A model generated the notes under the pieces. That model searched no databases, was not told the origin of the DNA, and saw nothing but the letters and a program-made list of their open reading frames with translations. A stretch of DNA of 64,000 nucleotides from Symbiodinium sp. CCMP2592 (taxonomy: Eukaryota > Sar > Dinophyceae > Suessiales > Symbiodiniaceae): positions 508,923 through 572,922 of the forward strand of contig CAJNDT010003168.1 of NCBI GenBank assembly GCA_905221615.1, written 5' to 3'. Below are positions 39,001-49,359 of the stretch, one piece after another. A program made the translations under genes and the position numbers. Each line of letters begins with the position of its first letter. Position 1 is the stretch's first letter.

Positions 39001-41426
39001 CCCTTGAGGGGTAGGCCCCCCAAAGCCCTGCGGGCCAAGCAAGAGCCGCAGGCATGCATGTGGGCACGGGGAGGGGTGGGGCAGCTCGCTCCAACTTACA
39101 AGGAGACAGAGAGAGGGCATGAGGAGATTTTGCACCAACTCGACCGAGCATGCGGGTCCGGGGCACTGCGATCTTGGGCACCGCTCGGGCTAAGAGGGTC
39201 GATCGTTTGAGGATGGATGTGATGTTGATAAAGATCACGCCAAGAACTTCTCAACAAGTTGATGTGGAAGCCCGGACAGTCTTTCCAGATCTTCGGCACG
39301 CTCCCAGCTTCACACAGCTTCACTCCAAAGCCATCCAAAATGCGAGCCTCGAGCATGGTTGTGGTGCGGGAGGCTCGCGATGCTCCACAAGTGCCACGTG
39401 AAAAGAAGGAGAGAGGCTGAGAGGAGGAGAGAAAGGGCATGTCACAGGCGCCCATTGTTCGCAGCCTGTGCGACTGCGACTGGAGGCTGCCTTGATGGCA
39501 AAGGCAAGGGTGCTTCAGCGCCAAACCCAAACCGAAAGCCTAAACCGGACGTCCACGGGACCTCGAAGACCTACGCGCGTCATCAGACAGGCAGTGTAGC
39601 AGGTGCTGCAGGACTTCTCGTCATCTCTTCAAGGGAGGTCAAGCGATCATGTACACCCAAAGGTGGGGAGTGGCGCTTGTCTTCCAGAAACGAGTGCGGG
39701 AAGGGCAAGCCCCTCCGCCTCACGCCCAGGCTCCTCCTCGTCGGTTCGGTCGGCAAAAAATGTTCCATTCCAAACCTTCGTCTGTGTCTTTTCTAGTCCG
39801 CGATCAAAGCAGCTGCTCCCCCTTCAATCTTCGCAAAGTTCCATGGCATGGTGTCCTAACGGACTTGAGAGGCACGACGCATTGACGCATGACACGAGAA
39901 TATTGAACTTCAACTTCAAGTAGCCATTTGAAGCCTCTTCAGGTGCAGCTCAGACACCACATCACCAACCTCAGGAGGGAGGATTCGTCGTGCTTCGTGT
40001 GCTTCTTGCAGCGTTTGCAGTATGCATTTCTCTCAACTCTTGGGTCTGGTCCGTCTCAAGCTCGGCATGATGGCGAGGACAGAGATCTCTTCTGGGAGGG
40101 CATTGACGGGTTGAAGGCACAGGAGCTCATCGATGTCTGTCGGCGCAGAGCAATTCGGTTTCATGGGGTCAGAGCCTTGGATCTTAGACCCAAGCACAGC
40201 GGCTGTGCTCTCTGCCTTCTCTGTGCACGTGTGCTCATGCAGTTTAGCGGTTATCGCCGTTATCGCTTAGGTCACGGAAGACGAGATGCGAGAAAGCCTG
40301 AACCGCTGGCTACGGCTTTCCGCAACTCACCGCCAAATCCCGACATCCATGCTGTTGTGGATCCAGTCCTTCTACCTCAGGCCAGCATCGAACAGCTGCA
40401 TGCTGTGCTTCCATCCTTACAATAGCAACACAGTAGCAACAACAATAGGCGAAACAATGACTGCAACTGCAATTGCAAATGCCGCAACAACTGCAACAAC
40501 AACGACAACAGCGACAACAACAGCAACAACAACGACATCCACAACGGCAACGACAACAACAGCAACAACAACCAGCAACGAGCAACCAGCAACCAGAAAC
40601 GAGCAACGAGCAAGAGGAACAACCACAACCACAGCCACAGCCACGGACCACGACCACGACCACAGACAACAACAACAACAACAACAACAGCAACAGCAAC
40701 AGCAACAACAACAGCAACAGCAACAGTTTCAGCAACAGCAACAGCAACAGCAACCACAACCACAACCACAACCACAACCACAACCACAACCACAACCACA
40801 ACCACCACAACCGCAGCCACAGCCGCAGCTGCAGCCACAACCTCAACTACAACCACGACCACCACAACAACGACCACAACAGCACACAAGAGCGACAACG
40901 ACGACAACAGCGACAACGACGACGACAACAACCACGACAACGACAGCGACGACGACGACGACGACGACGCCGACAATGCCCACAACAACCACAGCAACAA
41001 CAACAGCCACAACAAGACGATGCAACACGACGGCGGCCACAAAACCGCCTCAAAACCCTCCTTGTGTGGCACGGATTGTTGCGCATTGGAGTGCGATGTC
41101 TACAATGTAAGCATCTTTCACTTCTTTCTGGAGGGACACTACGGATCCAGCAGCCGACAGCACCGAAGACTTGAAGCTCAAGATGCAGGATAAGATTTGC
41201 CGGCTTGCCACTTGCGCTTTAAGTTGCAGAGGGTCGCTCTATTCTGGGTTGAAGCGAGGAGAAGGAAATCATTGAAAAGCCTGAAGATGCATTCCTCAGC
41301 TGGGCCGAAAGGCAGAAGGACCGCCCCTTGGAAGCTGCCATTGTCGGGAAGTCTTGCGTCAAGAGTGCGATGATGTTGTGCAAGTTAACAGAGCAAGTCA
41401 AAAAGGCGAAACATTCATGTGAATAG
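36083..41426 (+). CDS. LETM1: LETM1-family mitochondrial inner-membrane protein, multi-exon
   Basis: LETM1 proteins act in mitochondrial K+/H+ or Ca2+/H+ exchange and ribosome association. Exons in order: ARKDIRDAINHFLKHLG (about 36083); WVYTGFKLFGADVRTSFYL with SVRERRLLVR (36218-36334); TTSDCLKLIPF (36395-36428); SFFLVVPFAAL (from 36510); MPLLKEFALPFFLRLFPNML with PSTFF (about 36590), the hallmark LETM1 segment; EQKYDNATLARKLKAK (about 36730); QEMADFWQQVV; GKEFPTLKEILR (to 37317); FASVFKSEMHLENMRHAQ (from 37392); LHALSQMLGLPTP; VQLRHHITNLRRE (to 39981); DRDLFWEGIDGLKAQELIDV (from 40078); VTEDEMRESLNRWLRLS with IPTSMLLWIQSFY (40271-40380). A last exon 41255-41426 (EEKEIIEKPEDAFLSWAE ...) joins in phase and ends at TAG. 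The N-terminus with its targeting peptide is not defined. A 2.3-kb intron contains another gene. Confidence 0.85.
36335..36394 (+). other. GA-AG intron (60 nt) in LETM1
   Basis: Joining GTCAG (36334) to GACGACC (36395) gives LLVRTTSDCLKLIPF, matching the LETM1 RRER...TT.D pattern. The intron starts GAGCAG and ends TTGCAG, so the donor is GA rather than GT. Confidence 0.75.
37318..37391 (+). other. GC-AG intron (74 nt) in LETM1
   Basis: Joins KEILR to FASVFKSEMHLENM in phase. It starts GCCTTC and ends TTGGCAG. Confidence 0.8.
37723..38385 (+). CDS. Calcineurin-like metallophosphoesterase (MPPED/UPF0046-like), single exon
   Basis: 220 codons from ATG 37723 to TGA 38383-38385, uninterrupted. 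Motifs of the two-metal phosphoesterase fold are all visible: SDTHNNH near the N-terminus (D-x-H), IHCGDLTNRG (GDxxxxRG-like), VICGNMDQ (GN-x-D with Met in place of the usual His), LVTHGPPLGILD and FFGHIHEAGG (GHxH). Length fits the MPPED1/2-type small phosphodiesterases that act on cyclic nucleotides or related phosphodiesters; the substrate here is unknown. An acceptor-like TTTTGCAG ends 10 bp upstream and could serve trans-splicing of the spliced leader. The gene sits on the same strand between LETM1 exons. Being intronless in an intron-dense genome suggests origin by retroposition (inference). Confidence 0.93.
   Translation: MVRVVVVSDTHNNHRKLCIPEGDIFIHCGDLTNRGSAPELADVNEWLGQLPHPHKLVICGNMDQRLESQPSRDARARFLPNSTYLEDEAVEVAGLRVYGSPYTPRFCGSFQLATELDADGKWSAIPGDLDILVTHGPPLGILDTVGDHHAGCPQLLKRVQMVQPQYHFFGHIHEAGGQQMTRDSTTFVNAAQHVMVLDISPRLEAHVGDGPAQKIARKEQ
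38386..39935 (+). other. Remainder of the LETM1 intron after the nested gene
   Basis: No coding motif. A short tandem repeat (ACGGCATAGG, three copies) lies near 38776-38806. Otherwise nothing is recognised. Confidence 0.4.
39982..40077 (+). other. GA-AG intron (96 nt) in LETM1
   Basis: Joins TNLRRE to DRDLFWEGIDGL in frame. It starts GATTCG and ends GGCGAG. Confidence 0.7.
40168..40270 (+). other. GT-AG intron (103 nt) in LETM1
   Basis: Joins RRRAIRFHG to VTEDEMRESLNRWL. It starts GTCAGAG and ends GCTTAG. Confidence 0.75.
40425..41040. repeat. CAA/CAG/ACG trinucleotide repeat array in a LETM1 intron
   Basis: About 600 bp of imperfect CAACAA, CAGCAA, CCACAA and ACGACG repeats with a strong strand bias (almost no G in the first two thirds). 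All three + frames stay open by chance of the repeat. The phase of the flanking exons (40380 to 41255) indicates it is intronic rather than a polyglutamine domain. Confidence 0.85.
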
Positions 41427-41509
41427 GCATGCACGGGATGAACAGGAAGCGGCCCCAGAAACGGCTCGAATACGTGCGGTGACATTCAATACGTACTCAC
41501 GCATTCTTG

Positions 41510-41632
41510 CACACACACTCTTGCACACACACACACACACACAGATCCACGCACACACACACACACACACTGCAGATAGATAGTTAGTTATATGTGTACA
41601 TACACACAGATGTGCACACACACACACACATT
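41510..41632. repeat. (CA)n microsatellite
   Basis: Two or three interrupted CA tracts separated by TAGATAGTTAGTTATATG. Confidence 0.95.
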
Positions 41633-42065
41633 AAGACCGAGACAGACACGAAGCCCACGCACACATGGGTAATCTTCTATGCATGAACAATACGAATTGT
41701 CCACTAAGTTAGGGACAGATTTCACATCCGTGACTTGGAGGTGAAGCTCAGGACTCAAGTGGTACGTATTGCGGCACGGACATATTTTGGGGGTCAAGAT
41801 AGAAGCATTGTAGATCATTGTACGTTGCTCACCATGGCCCACATGAGCCGCAGAAACTGACTTGCCAGACTGACTGCACAACGTGGCAGCTCCGACCCGT
41901 GCTCTGGATTCAACATTTGGCTGCACGCGCAAACGCAGCCTGTGCGGGGGAGTGCAGTTGCGCACCTTGTGACGAGTAGAGCGAGCGCAGCTGATTGCCT
42001 GTTAGCAGCTGTGCCCCTCGAGTCTTTCTTAGCAGCAGCACCTGTTAGATCCTCTAGCACAGCCA
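41633..42065. other. Spacer left of the 42-46 kb element
   Basis: No feature recognised. Confidence 0.3.
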
Positions 42066-42703
42066 TGGCACAGGAGAAGCGGCAGGTCAACCCGTCAGTG
42101 TTGACTGCCCTGCAGGTGCTGAGCCCCATCCTCTCCACGTGCGCCACAGTAGCCACTGAGATCACTTGGTTCCGCATGTATTATGGTCAGTTTGTCAGCA
42201 GTGCTCACATGGCGGACCAACTTTGGATACGCAGATACGTAGACAACCGCGCCATCATTGTGGACACGGATGAACGACAACGCAATCCCCATATTCAGCA
42301 GCTGGCGTCTTTGCGCTTCTACAACAAACCGAAGCAGCATGAGGACGAGAACTGTGACGGCTTCTTGGGCTTCAACATCAACGCAGAGAATGGACAGGTT
42401 ACTTATAGCCTTCATCCAGAAGCATGGCGTTACATATTGCCACAATCAGCCGGGCCTGTGCGCTTGAGACTCCGTGGATACCACAGCAGGAAGCACCTGA
42501 TCCAGTCCATAGCCTACCCGGAAGCCATTGCAAAGCAACAAACAGCCAAGCTGAATGCCCTGTACCGCACCGTTGGCTACACGGACCACGAAGATGCGAC
42601 GGTGCCTGATAAAAAGCCGCTTTCGCAAGTAAGTTTTGGCTGCAGCGCCTTGGAAGTTCAGGACAGATCTAAATTCAGGCCTGTTTTTCTACTTTCGGCT
42701 TAG
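42066..42703 (+). pseudogene. Reverse-transcriptase-like ORF of an unclassified element
   Basis: 212 codons from ATG 42066. WIRRYVDNRAIIVD (residues about 57-70) looks like the palm motif C with YVDN in place of YVDD. It is followed by DGFLGFNINAENGQVTYSLH and WRYILPQSAGPVRLRLRGYH with SRKHLIQSIAYP, an order I associate with RT/thumb regions of dinoflagellate retroelement proteins. Only the C-terminal half of an RT would be present, so this is a fragment or follows an unseen upstream exon. It lies just upstream of the oxygenase-like module. Confidence 0.4.
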
Positions 42704-42733
42704 TTTCCTCATGTTGAATCCTGCATTAAACCA

Positions 42734-42861
42734 TGTCGCCGAAGAAAGCGATGAAGCGGAAAGCTGCAGACGCCTTAGCAGATGACTCCATCCTCACCGA
42801 CATAGACACCGATTCTGACATGGAAGAACGACGGATCAGACTCCCGCCTGGATTACCTTAA
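42734..42861 (+). CDS. Small ORF (41 aa), element-associated
   Basis: ATG 42734 (MSPKKAMKRKAADALAD ... IRLPPGLP) to TAA. It has a basic start and an acidic middle. The C-terminal RLPPGLP recurs about 110 bp downstream (42980, RLPPGLSPNQ) in the next frame, so a stop or frameshift probably split a longer protein. Confidence 0.35.
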
Positions 42862-42950
42862 GATATGGTGTCACCCAAGATTGAGGCAGCACCCGAAAGC
42901 TTGGTGGAACAAGAATGCCAGCGGCAACTACAAGATTAGTACCTCGCCAT

Positions 42951-43612
42951 GAGCGTGTTTCAGTGGATGGCACCGCAGTTCAGACTACCTCCGGGCCTCA
43001 GCCCTAATCAGACGAAGACTTCCTACAAGAGCATTCGCAACTGGCACATGCTACCACGCTGGCACCATTGGAATCCGGACCAACACCAAAAAAATACCCT
43101 TGGACAACGGCTATGTTGGCACACATGGTTCGAGCCTGCGCACATACACCGTTTACCCACAGTGACAAGGACAACATGGAGGGCACCTCCAACATCCTCA
43201 TACCGGTCAGCAAGTTTCGACAAGGACAAGTATGGTCAAGACATTTTAGCATTGGACACGGCACCGCACATAGACTTTAAATCAAGGGTAGAAGAAAGGT
43301 AGAACAAAGGCAGCATAAAGGTAGATCAGAAAGGTAGAAGCAAGGTATCCATAGTTACTATGGATCGAAGAAGACCAAGGACCAGACCTATCACCAGGTG
43401 GTCAGCACAAATGACGAAATCGTGAGGTCAAGCTGCCAGGGATCGAATTCAGCCCCTTCATCAAGCACGGCACCGGCCCTTGGAAGTCCAATCGCATCGT
43501 GATCTCGGCGTATACCATGCAAAGAGCCAATAAGATCCCCAACAAGGACAAGATATACTTGAAGTCGCTCGGCTTTAATTTGCAGCCTTTGCAACCTCTA
43601 ATCAGAAGATAA
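42951..43612 (+). pseudogene. 2OG-Fe(II)-oxygenase-like module, frame-broken
   Basis: Three frames together show the signature. PTPKKYPWTTAMLAHMV leads into FTHSDKDNMEGTSNILIPVS (HxD with downstream N, about 43150-43215). LWIEEDQGPDLSPGG follows (about 43362). Then IEFSPFIKHGTGPW with KSNRIVISAYTMQ (His and Arg, about 43445-43520) and YLKSLGFNLQP, stop near 43610. This is the same order as the module in the copia polyprotein (HxD, LWVE, FDP...H, GERFVITAY, LGF). Short AAGGTAGAA repeats (43290-43350) separate the two halves. Frame changes and an internal stop make it non-functional as it stands. The oxygenase identity is inference from motif order. Confidence 0.5.
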
Positions 43613-46300
43613 TTTGCAAATTCTCAGCAGAAGATGAGCGTCGGATGGCATCCACGCAACAGAAGGGACCTTGCTGCGCTTGCATGCCACTATAAGCCTC
43701 CACACCAACATGCCGATTTTTTTTCAGGTTCTTTTGTGCTTAGTTAAGCCCGCCGCCGCGCCACAGCATGGAGCGGCCGCAGCAAAGATTCCGCCTACAT
43801 CGACATCGCGGACCCAATCCAGGAGGAGACCTTCCAGACGCTCTTCAACTACATCATATATATACCAAGGAGATCCTGACATTGACGCTACAGGTACACA
43901 TCTGGAGCGCCGACCTCCGAGACTGCATTCAAAACCACAACGTGGAGCGCCACAACCGAGAACACAACAGGATCATTGTCACTAAAGCGGACATCGTCAC
44001 ATGCCATGCATGACAGAGCATGCGACCTAGCAGTGCGCGCCCCGCGCCACTTTGGTCACGGAGTTTTGGAGGTCACCTTCGACGTCGGCGTCATCACAAG
44101 ACTTTCGCGCACCAGCAAGGCAACGTGGCATGAGGCATGTATGCAAAACCTTGCTCTCTGCGGAATACATGAACACCGAGCTATGTGTTAACGCTCCAGC
44201 GCTATCGACAAATCGGACGGCCCGTGGACATGGATGATCCGCGCACACCAACAGACGTGCAGCATTTCCTGTGCAACAGCGGATGCACGGGTGGCTCCAT
44301 CATCATCTTCCACGACACCAGCTCGCGTCGCTGCACGTGCGCCATGTTCTACAAGGATAGCACTGCACAGGTTTTGCAGCACGGGAGTATCAGCACAAAA
44401 AGTTGCCAGTGTGCAAGTCCGGAGTTGCTCATGGCCATGAGTCGAGCAACATTTCTTTTCTGTAGCAATCCGTTTTCAGGCGTAAGGATGGGTTAGTATA
44501 AAACAACCGAGCATGCCAAAACGCGAAGCTGGAGACCTTGGGACTCTGCGTGCACACAGGTGTTCCGCGTGGATGTCTATATCCCTCCTGATCGTGTCAT
44601 TCCGACAGCAACCCCTACAGATCCACCTGATACTGTTTTTACCGATCGCATCAAGGAGATCACAGGAAAGGTGCCAGAACTACAAGCGTTTTTCCTGGAG
44701 CAAGATAGACACAGACTGTGTGATTTACTTCCCATGACCTCCACGGCCACACTGCTGCCAATGACATTCGTCCGCACAGCTCCAGACAGCCAGCTTCGCC
44801 AATGACGACAAAACAAGAGCTCAGGGCAGCAGTACTTACACGTGTTGAGCGCTAACCAGTCAGTTACAAACCCCAAAAAAACGCGCAAAGATTGCAGCAC
44901 CAGCGCCATGGAATCTACCACGGCGTCCAGCTCTGGAACTACGGCGTACGCAGACGAAGACATCAACAACAGACTAGCCGAGGACGTCCTCCTGAACCAG
45001 GCCCTCATCAGGATGTTCCTGCAGTGTCATCGTGAAGTTCGAATGCGACTGGTGGCATTCCGAACTGATGCTGATACCGGTGGCAACATGAGCAGCAGAT
45101 CACGACAACGATGTCGTAGCCAGCACCTCTGACAACATCTACACAAGAAGCACAGGCAAGTCTTCCACACGATGGTCGACCGGGGCCATCGTCTTCATCA
45201 CACCCTGATCGAGCAGCTGACCCCGCCGCAAGTTGCACAGAGCCTTCTCTTCGCCACAGCCTCATCCGACGTAGCACGAAAATTGCCCTCAGCGACATGG
45301 ACCTCACACAAGCACTATACCACGCCACCGAGCAAGTCCACAACCTACCAAGACTCAGACCACAGATACCAAGCAGCCATCGAAACACACTCCGACGGGC
45401 CAACCTTCAGCTTTGGACTAGCGTGCAATCGTCAGCAGCAGAGGCGGCAGCGCTCATTGTTGGCCAACACACCTAACAAGCCCTACAGCACGGTGTCACC
45501 CAAACAAAAAGCCACCGCAGCTCCTTGAGCGCAAGTCTGATGCTTTCTTCTGTTTGTAATTTCGCAGCCTTTTGCCTCAATTTCCCCTTGCTTCCGCCTC
45601 GGTAGTCCCCGATTGATAACATGAGCCACGGACGCGGGACATGGGAAGATGCGCCTGTGACGAGCCGAGAAGTTCGTAGCGAACAACTTAACGACATGTA
45701 CCATCGTGAACCAACTCAACGTCACGCAGCTGATGGATTTAGCAGAACATATCGCCCGAAGGATTCGAACGTCTACAAGGTACATGTTCGGAGGGAGTCG
45801 GTGCAACTCCAACTGCAGCAGATGTGAAGAAACCCGGCAAGATTAATTATCATGTGTACCGAGTACAACGATGTCAGCATGTGTCCTACACACAAGAAGA
45901 CGAAGATCACCGTCGCTGGCATCAACAACATCTTCGTTGGTTTCATGCAGACTAACAGGACGGCAAGACCGAGCAGAGCCGAACAAGAAGATGACATCGC
46001 AGCCGCGGAAAACAGTTATGCGTGCCGCTTCAGGTGACATCGCAATATTGCAGTTCCTACACATTGGAGTCAGGATGTTCTCAAAGGAGGTTTCTGTTTG
46101 TGGGGTTCCCAACCTACAACGGTGCTGTTCTGTCTTAATTCTTGCTTGGAGACTGCGCATGCTGGGCTGGGTGGCCTTGTGGCCCTGTGGATGTGTGCCA
46201 ATGTGTGCTGGCATGTAGACAACGCTGGTGTGTGTGCTCCGCTGCAGGGCATGCTCTACGCCGATGTGAGAAAATCCTTGTGGAACTTCTTGTACTTGGT
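43613..46300 (+). other. Unclassified coding-like remnants following the oxygenase-like module
   Basis: Several hydrophilic frames look partly coding: 44231-44496 (MDDPRTPTDVQHFLCNSGC), 44555-44805 (VFRVDVYIPPDRVIP ... EITGKVPELQAFFLEQD), 44908-45132 and 45621-45827 (MSHGRGTWEDAPVTSREV). They share an A/C-rich base composition unlike the host genes nearby, so I take them as parts of one decayed element, but no domain is recognised. 5' and 3' ends were not found. Confidence 0.3.
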
Positions 46301-47230
46301 GCCATCTGAAGGTTGCGTTCTTGTGCTGGAGGGCCTGGTCGACTGTGGCAGTGAGAGGTCGTCGTTAGCGGCTGGATTTCGATCTGGGTCGGGAGTGGGG
46401 GTCATGAAGTAATTATGCCATGGCTTCGATTTCGGGAGCGACTTTGACTTTGCCGATGCCGCCGAGAGATTGCGGTACTGGCCTTGTTGGCTGCTGGTCG
46501 TGAACATCGGTGTCTTTGGCTGGCGATGTTCGGCCTGAGTCGGATGCAGAAATGGGGGTGGGTGATATGGTGATTGGCCGCGAGTGCTTAGTTGGCTGTG
46601 ATGGCATCGTTTCATGGTGGCGGCTGGCGCTTGGTGGTGCCGGTGGACAGGAACAGCTTGTGCGGAGGTTTGGGTACTGCATGGATTATTTCGGCATGGC
46701 GGACGGCTGTTGCGAATAGGAAGTCCCCGTGTAAACGTAGTAGATCAAACGTTGCTCCGTGTTATCCGGTGTTGTCTGGAACGCGCCATCGGACTCCTGA
46801 TGCACATGACACCGTTTGACAATTTGACATGTGGTCGACGTCGACAGTGGCTGAAACTACGTAGGTGGTCAAGGTGAGCACATGGGGGGGGATTATGTAC
46901 TAGTAGCCCCCGGCACTCCGAAAAATGCAGTAGCAGGCGCAGCTGGTGGGGTGCATGATGTTGTCGTAGTTCTAAGCAGCGACAGCACTCATGTTGCATG
47001 TGCTTGTTGGGGTTCCGAGCAATCACACAATAGCTGGGTCATCACGCGGGCAGGGTAGCGTGTCACCCCCCGGGCTCAAGCCTCAAACGTGGAGAGAGGC
47101 AGGGAAAGAGAGGAATAGCGAAGAACAAAGAAGACGCAAAACAGAGACATAACTAGAGGCAGAGAGAGAGCGGGCAAGACCGAGGGAGAGAAATGAAAGG
47201 CACACATGTTATGCATCGATGTGCCTGTCA
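46301..47230. other. Spacer, no supported feature
   Basis: No gene recognised. It includes a purine-rich GAGAGA stretch near 47090-47190. Confidence 0.3.
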
Positions 47231-48545
47231 GTTTGCGCTCGTCACGCATACACACACACACATATAACATAATGGTATGTATTTATGTAACTCTGTATAT
47301 TTATTCGTTATGTATCCATGTATCCACCACGTACATATAGATATATAGACGCACCGCAGCGGTTGTAAACAAATAAATGTATGTATACATATCATATAGA
47401 TATGAACATCTATATGATTGCACACCACACATTCTCATATATATATATATATATATACATATTTGTATATGTATATATGTATTTATATATGTAGCTGCAT
47501 GTACACGCACGTAAAGGTACACGTATGCATAGATATACACACACGTTTATTTGTACAAATGTAAACATATGTATATGCATATATGTACCTATGTATGCAT
47601 ATATATATATATATTTAATGTATATACGTTTATATGGATATATGTCTGTATGTACATATGTCTGTATGTCTGCATGTGTATATGTCTATATGTCTATATG
47701 TAGGTATATATGTATGTATGCATATATATATATATGTCTGCATGTCTTGATGTCTGTATGTCGTCCTGCATAAATGTCTATATGCATATATGTCTATATG
47801 TACATATGTCTGTATGTATATATGGTTTTGTGCGTATACCTGTCTATATGTATATTTGTCTATATGTCTGTATGTGTCTATGTCTACATTATGTGTATAT
47901 GTCCACATATATACGTATATGTATATATGTGCATACAAGAACCCTATGTATATATGTATGTGTGCATGTATGTATGTAACATTGTTCGTCTTTCTTTATG
48001 TAAATATGTCTGTATAGAGGCGTGCATATATATATATGTATATATGCAAATATGTACAAATATATAAATGTGTATATATACACATTCATATACTTGTACA
48101 TATTTGCATATGTGCATCTGTATAATCGCATATTTGTTTTTATGTAAATCTGTACATATGTAACTATGTATGTATATATGTGCTCTTGTGTGTGTATATG
48201 TAAACATGTATATATATATATGTATATATGTATATATATACATACATATGTATGCGTGTATGTGAGTATGCAAAACATGTAAATCTGTTTCATGCATACA
48301 CATATGGCTATCTGTATACGTGTTCATGTATGTATATGTCTATGTATATGTATATGTTCATGGTATTTATGAGCAAGTAGATGTATATCTATCTATGAAT
48401 ATATGCGTATGTACGTGTGTATCCATGTATATGTGTGTATATACGATTGTATGTGTGCATGTGTATACATATGTGTAATTTTGCGCTTATGTATGTATGT
48501 ATGTATGTATGTATGTATGTATGTAGCCATGTCCCTTTGTACCCC
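47231..48545. repeat. Long TA/TATG/CATA microsatellite tract
   Basis: About 1.3 kb of interrupted TATATG, TATA and TATG repeats, ending with a clean (TATG)n run at 48489-48524. Tyrosine/isoleucine/methionine-rich ORFs on both strands are repeat artefacts. Confidence 0.95.
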
Positions 48546-48846
48546 TCGCCCTCCCCCCAGCCCAGACCCCGGCAAACCATGTAAACTATTTGAACCCTTC
48601 CGGTTTAGATAGTCTAGATAGTTTGGGACACCGCCCGGAACCACCCAAACTATTTAAACTATCTAAACCTATGTCTTCCGCATACCTAGTTTGTATCTAC
48701 CCCAGACAAGGTCACATTATAACGTACTGGTCCCTGCCTCATGTTTTTTGTGGTATATATATATATATAATATAGATGTATATACAGTTGTTTATGTGTT
48801 ATGACTTGTGCTTACCTATACCTGTGCTTGAGTAAATCTTCAGCAC

Positions 48847-49344
48847 ATGCTCATGGAGTTTGTTAGCATTATGAAATCAGAGCTTGGCCAAGATTCCGAG
48901 GATGCGGTGGAGAAAATGCAGCAGAAGTTGGAAGAGCTTCAGCGCGAAATAGTCGAAGTCATGGACCAACACCAGGCCGAGAAGTGTCACAGTTATGCTA
49001 GTGCAGAGCTTTTCGGCGGCTCTTTCGAGTTCGATAGTTGCATGCAGGCCAAGTTACAGGAGCAGGACGAAAAGAGTTCGCCGCAAGATGCGCACCCCAT
49101 GCCAGCCCTGACGGACACGGCAGCCCTGACTGAGGCTGAAGCCTGGCAGTTGCAATGCTCATGTTGGGCACACCTTGATGGCAATGCGGTGCAAGGCTTG
49201 CTCGAACTGTGGCCACTTCCCGCTCCTACCAGACAGTGTATACTGCCGAAAGTGTGGGCACAAAAGAAATCAGGATCGACCAGCAGCCCTGTTCAGCAAT
49301 CAGATATCTTCAGACGTCAGATGTGTCCAGGACGAATACGATGA
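48847..49344 (+). CDS. Coiled-coil and zinc-ribbon protein, partial exons
   Basis: From ATG 48847 (possibly an internal exon, since TCTTCAG precedes it) the frame gives FVSIMKSELGQDSEDAVEK and KLEELQREIVEVMDQHQAEK, a coiled coil. Near 49190-49280, in the +1 frame, MRCKACSNCGHFPLLPDS is followed by VYCRKCGHKR, a double CxxC zinc ribbon of a kind frequent in dinoflagellate proteins. An intron between the two parts is likely. Function not recognised. Confidence 0.5.
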   Translation: MLMEFVSIMKSELGQDSEDAVEKMQQKLEELQREIVEVMDQHQAEKCHSYASAELFGGSFEFDSCMQAKLQEQDEKSSPQDAHPMPALTDTAALTEAEAWQLQCSCWAHLDGNAVQGLLELWPLPAPTRQCILPKVWAQKKSGSTSSPVQQSDIFRRQMCPGRIR

Positions 49345-49359
49345 CGATCCACAGGGTGA

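Noticed and set aside
40286-41174. Polyglutamine or polythreonine protein downstream of LETM1
   Set aside because: Open frames arise from CAA/ACG repeats in all frames; LETM1 exon phase indicates an intron.
47301-48775. Tyrosine/isoleucine-rich membrane-like ORFs
   Set aside because: Products of TATG/TATA repeats on both strands, no unique sequence.
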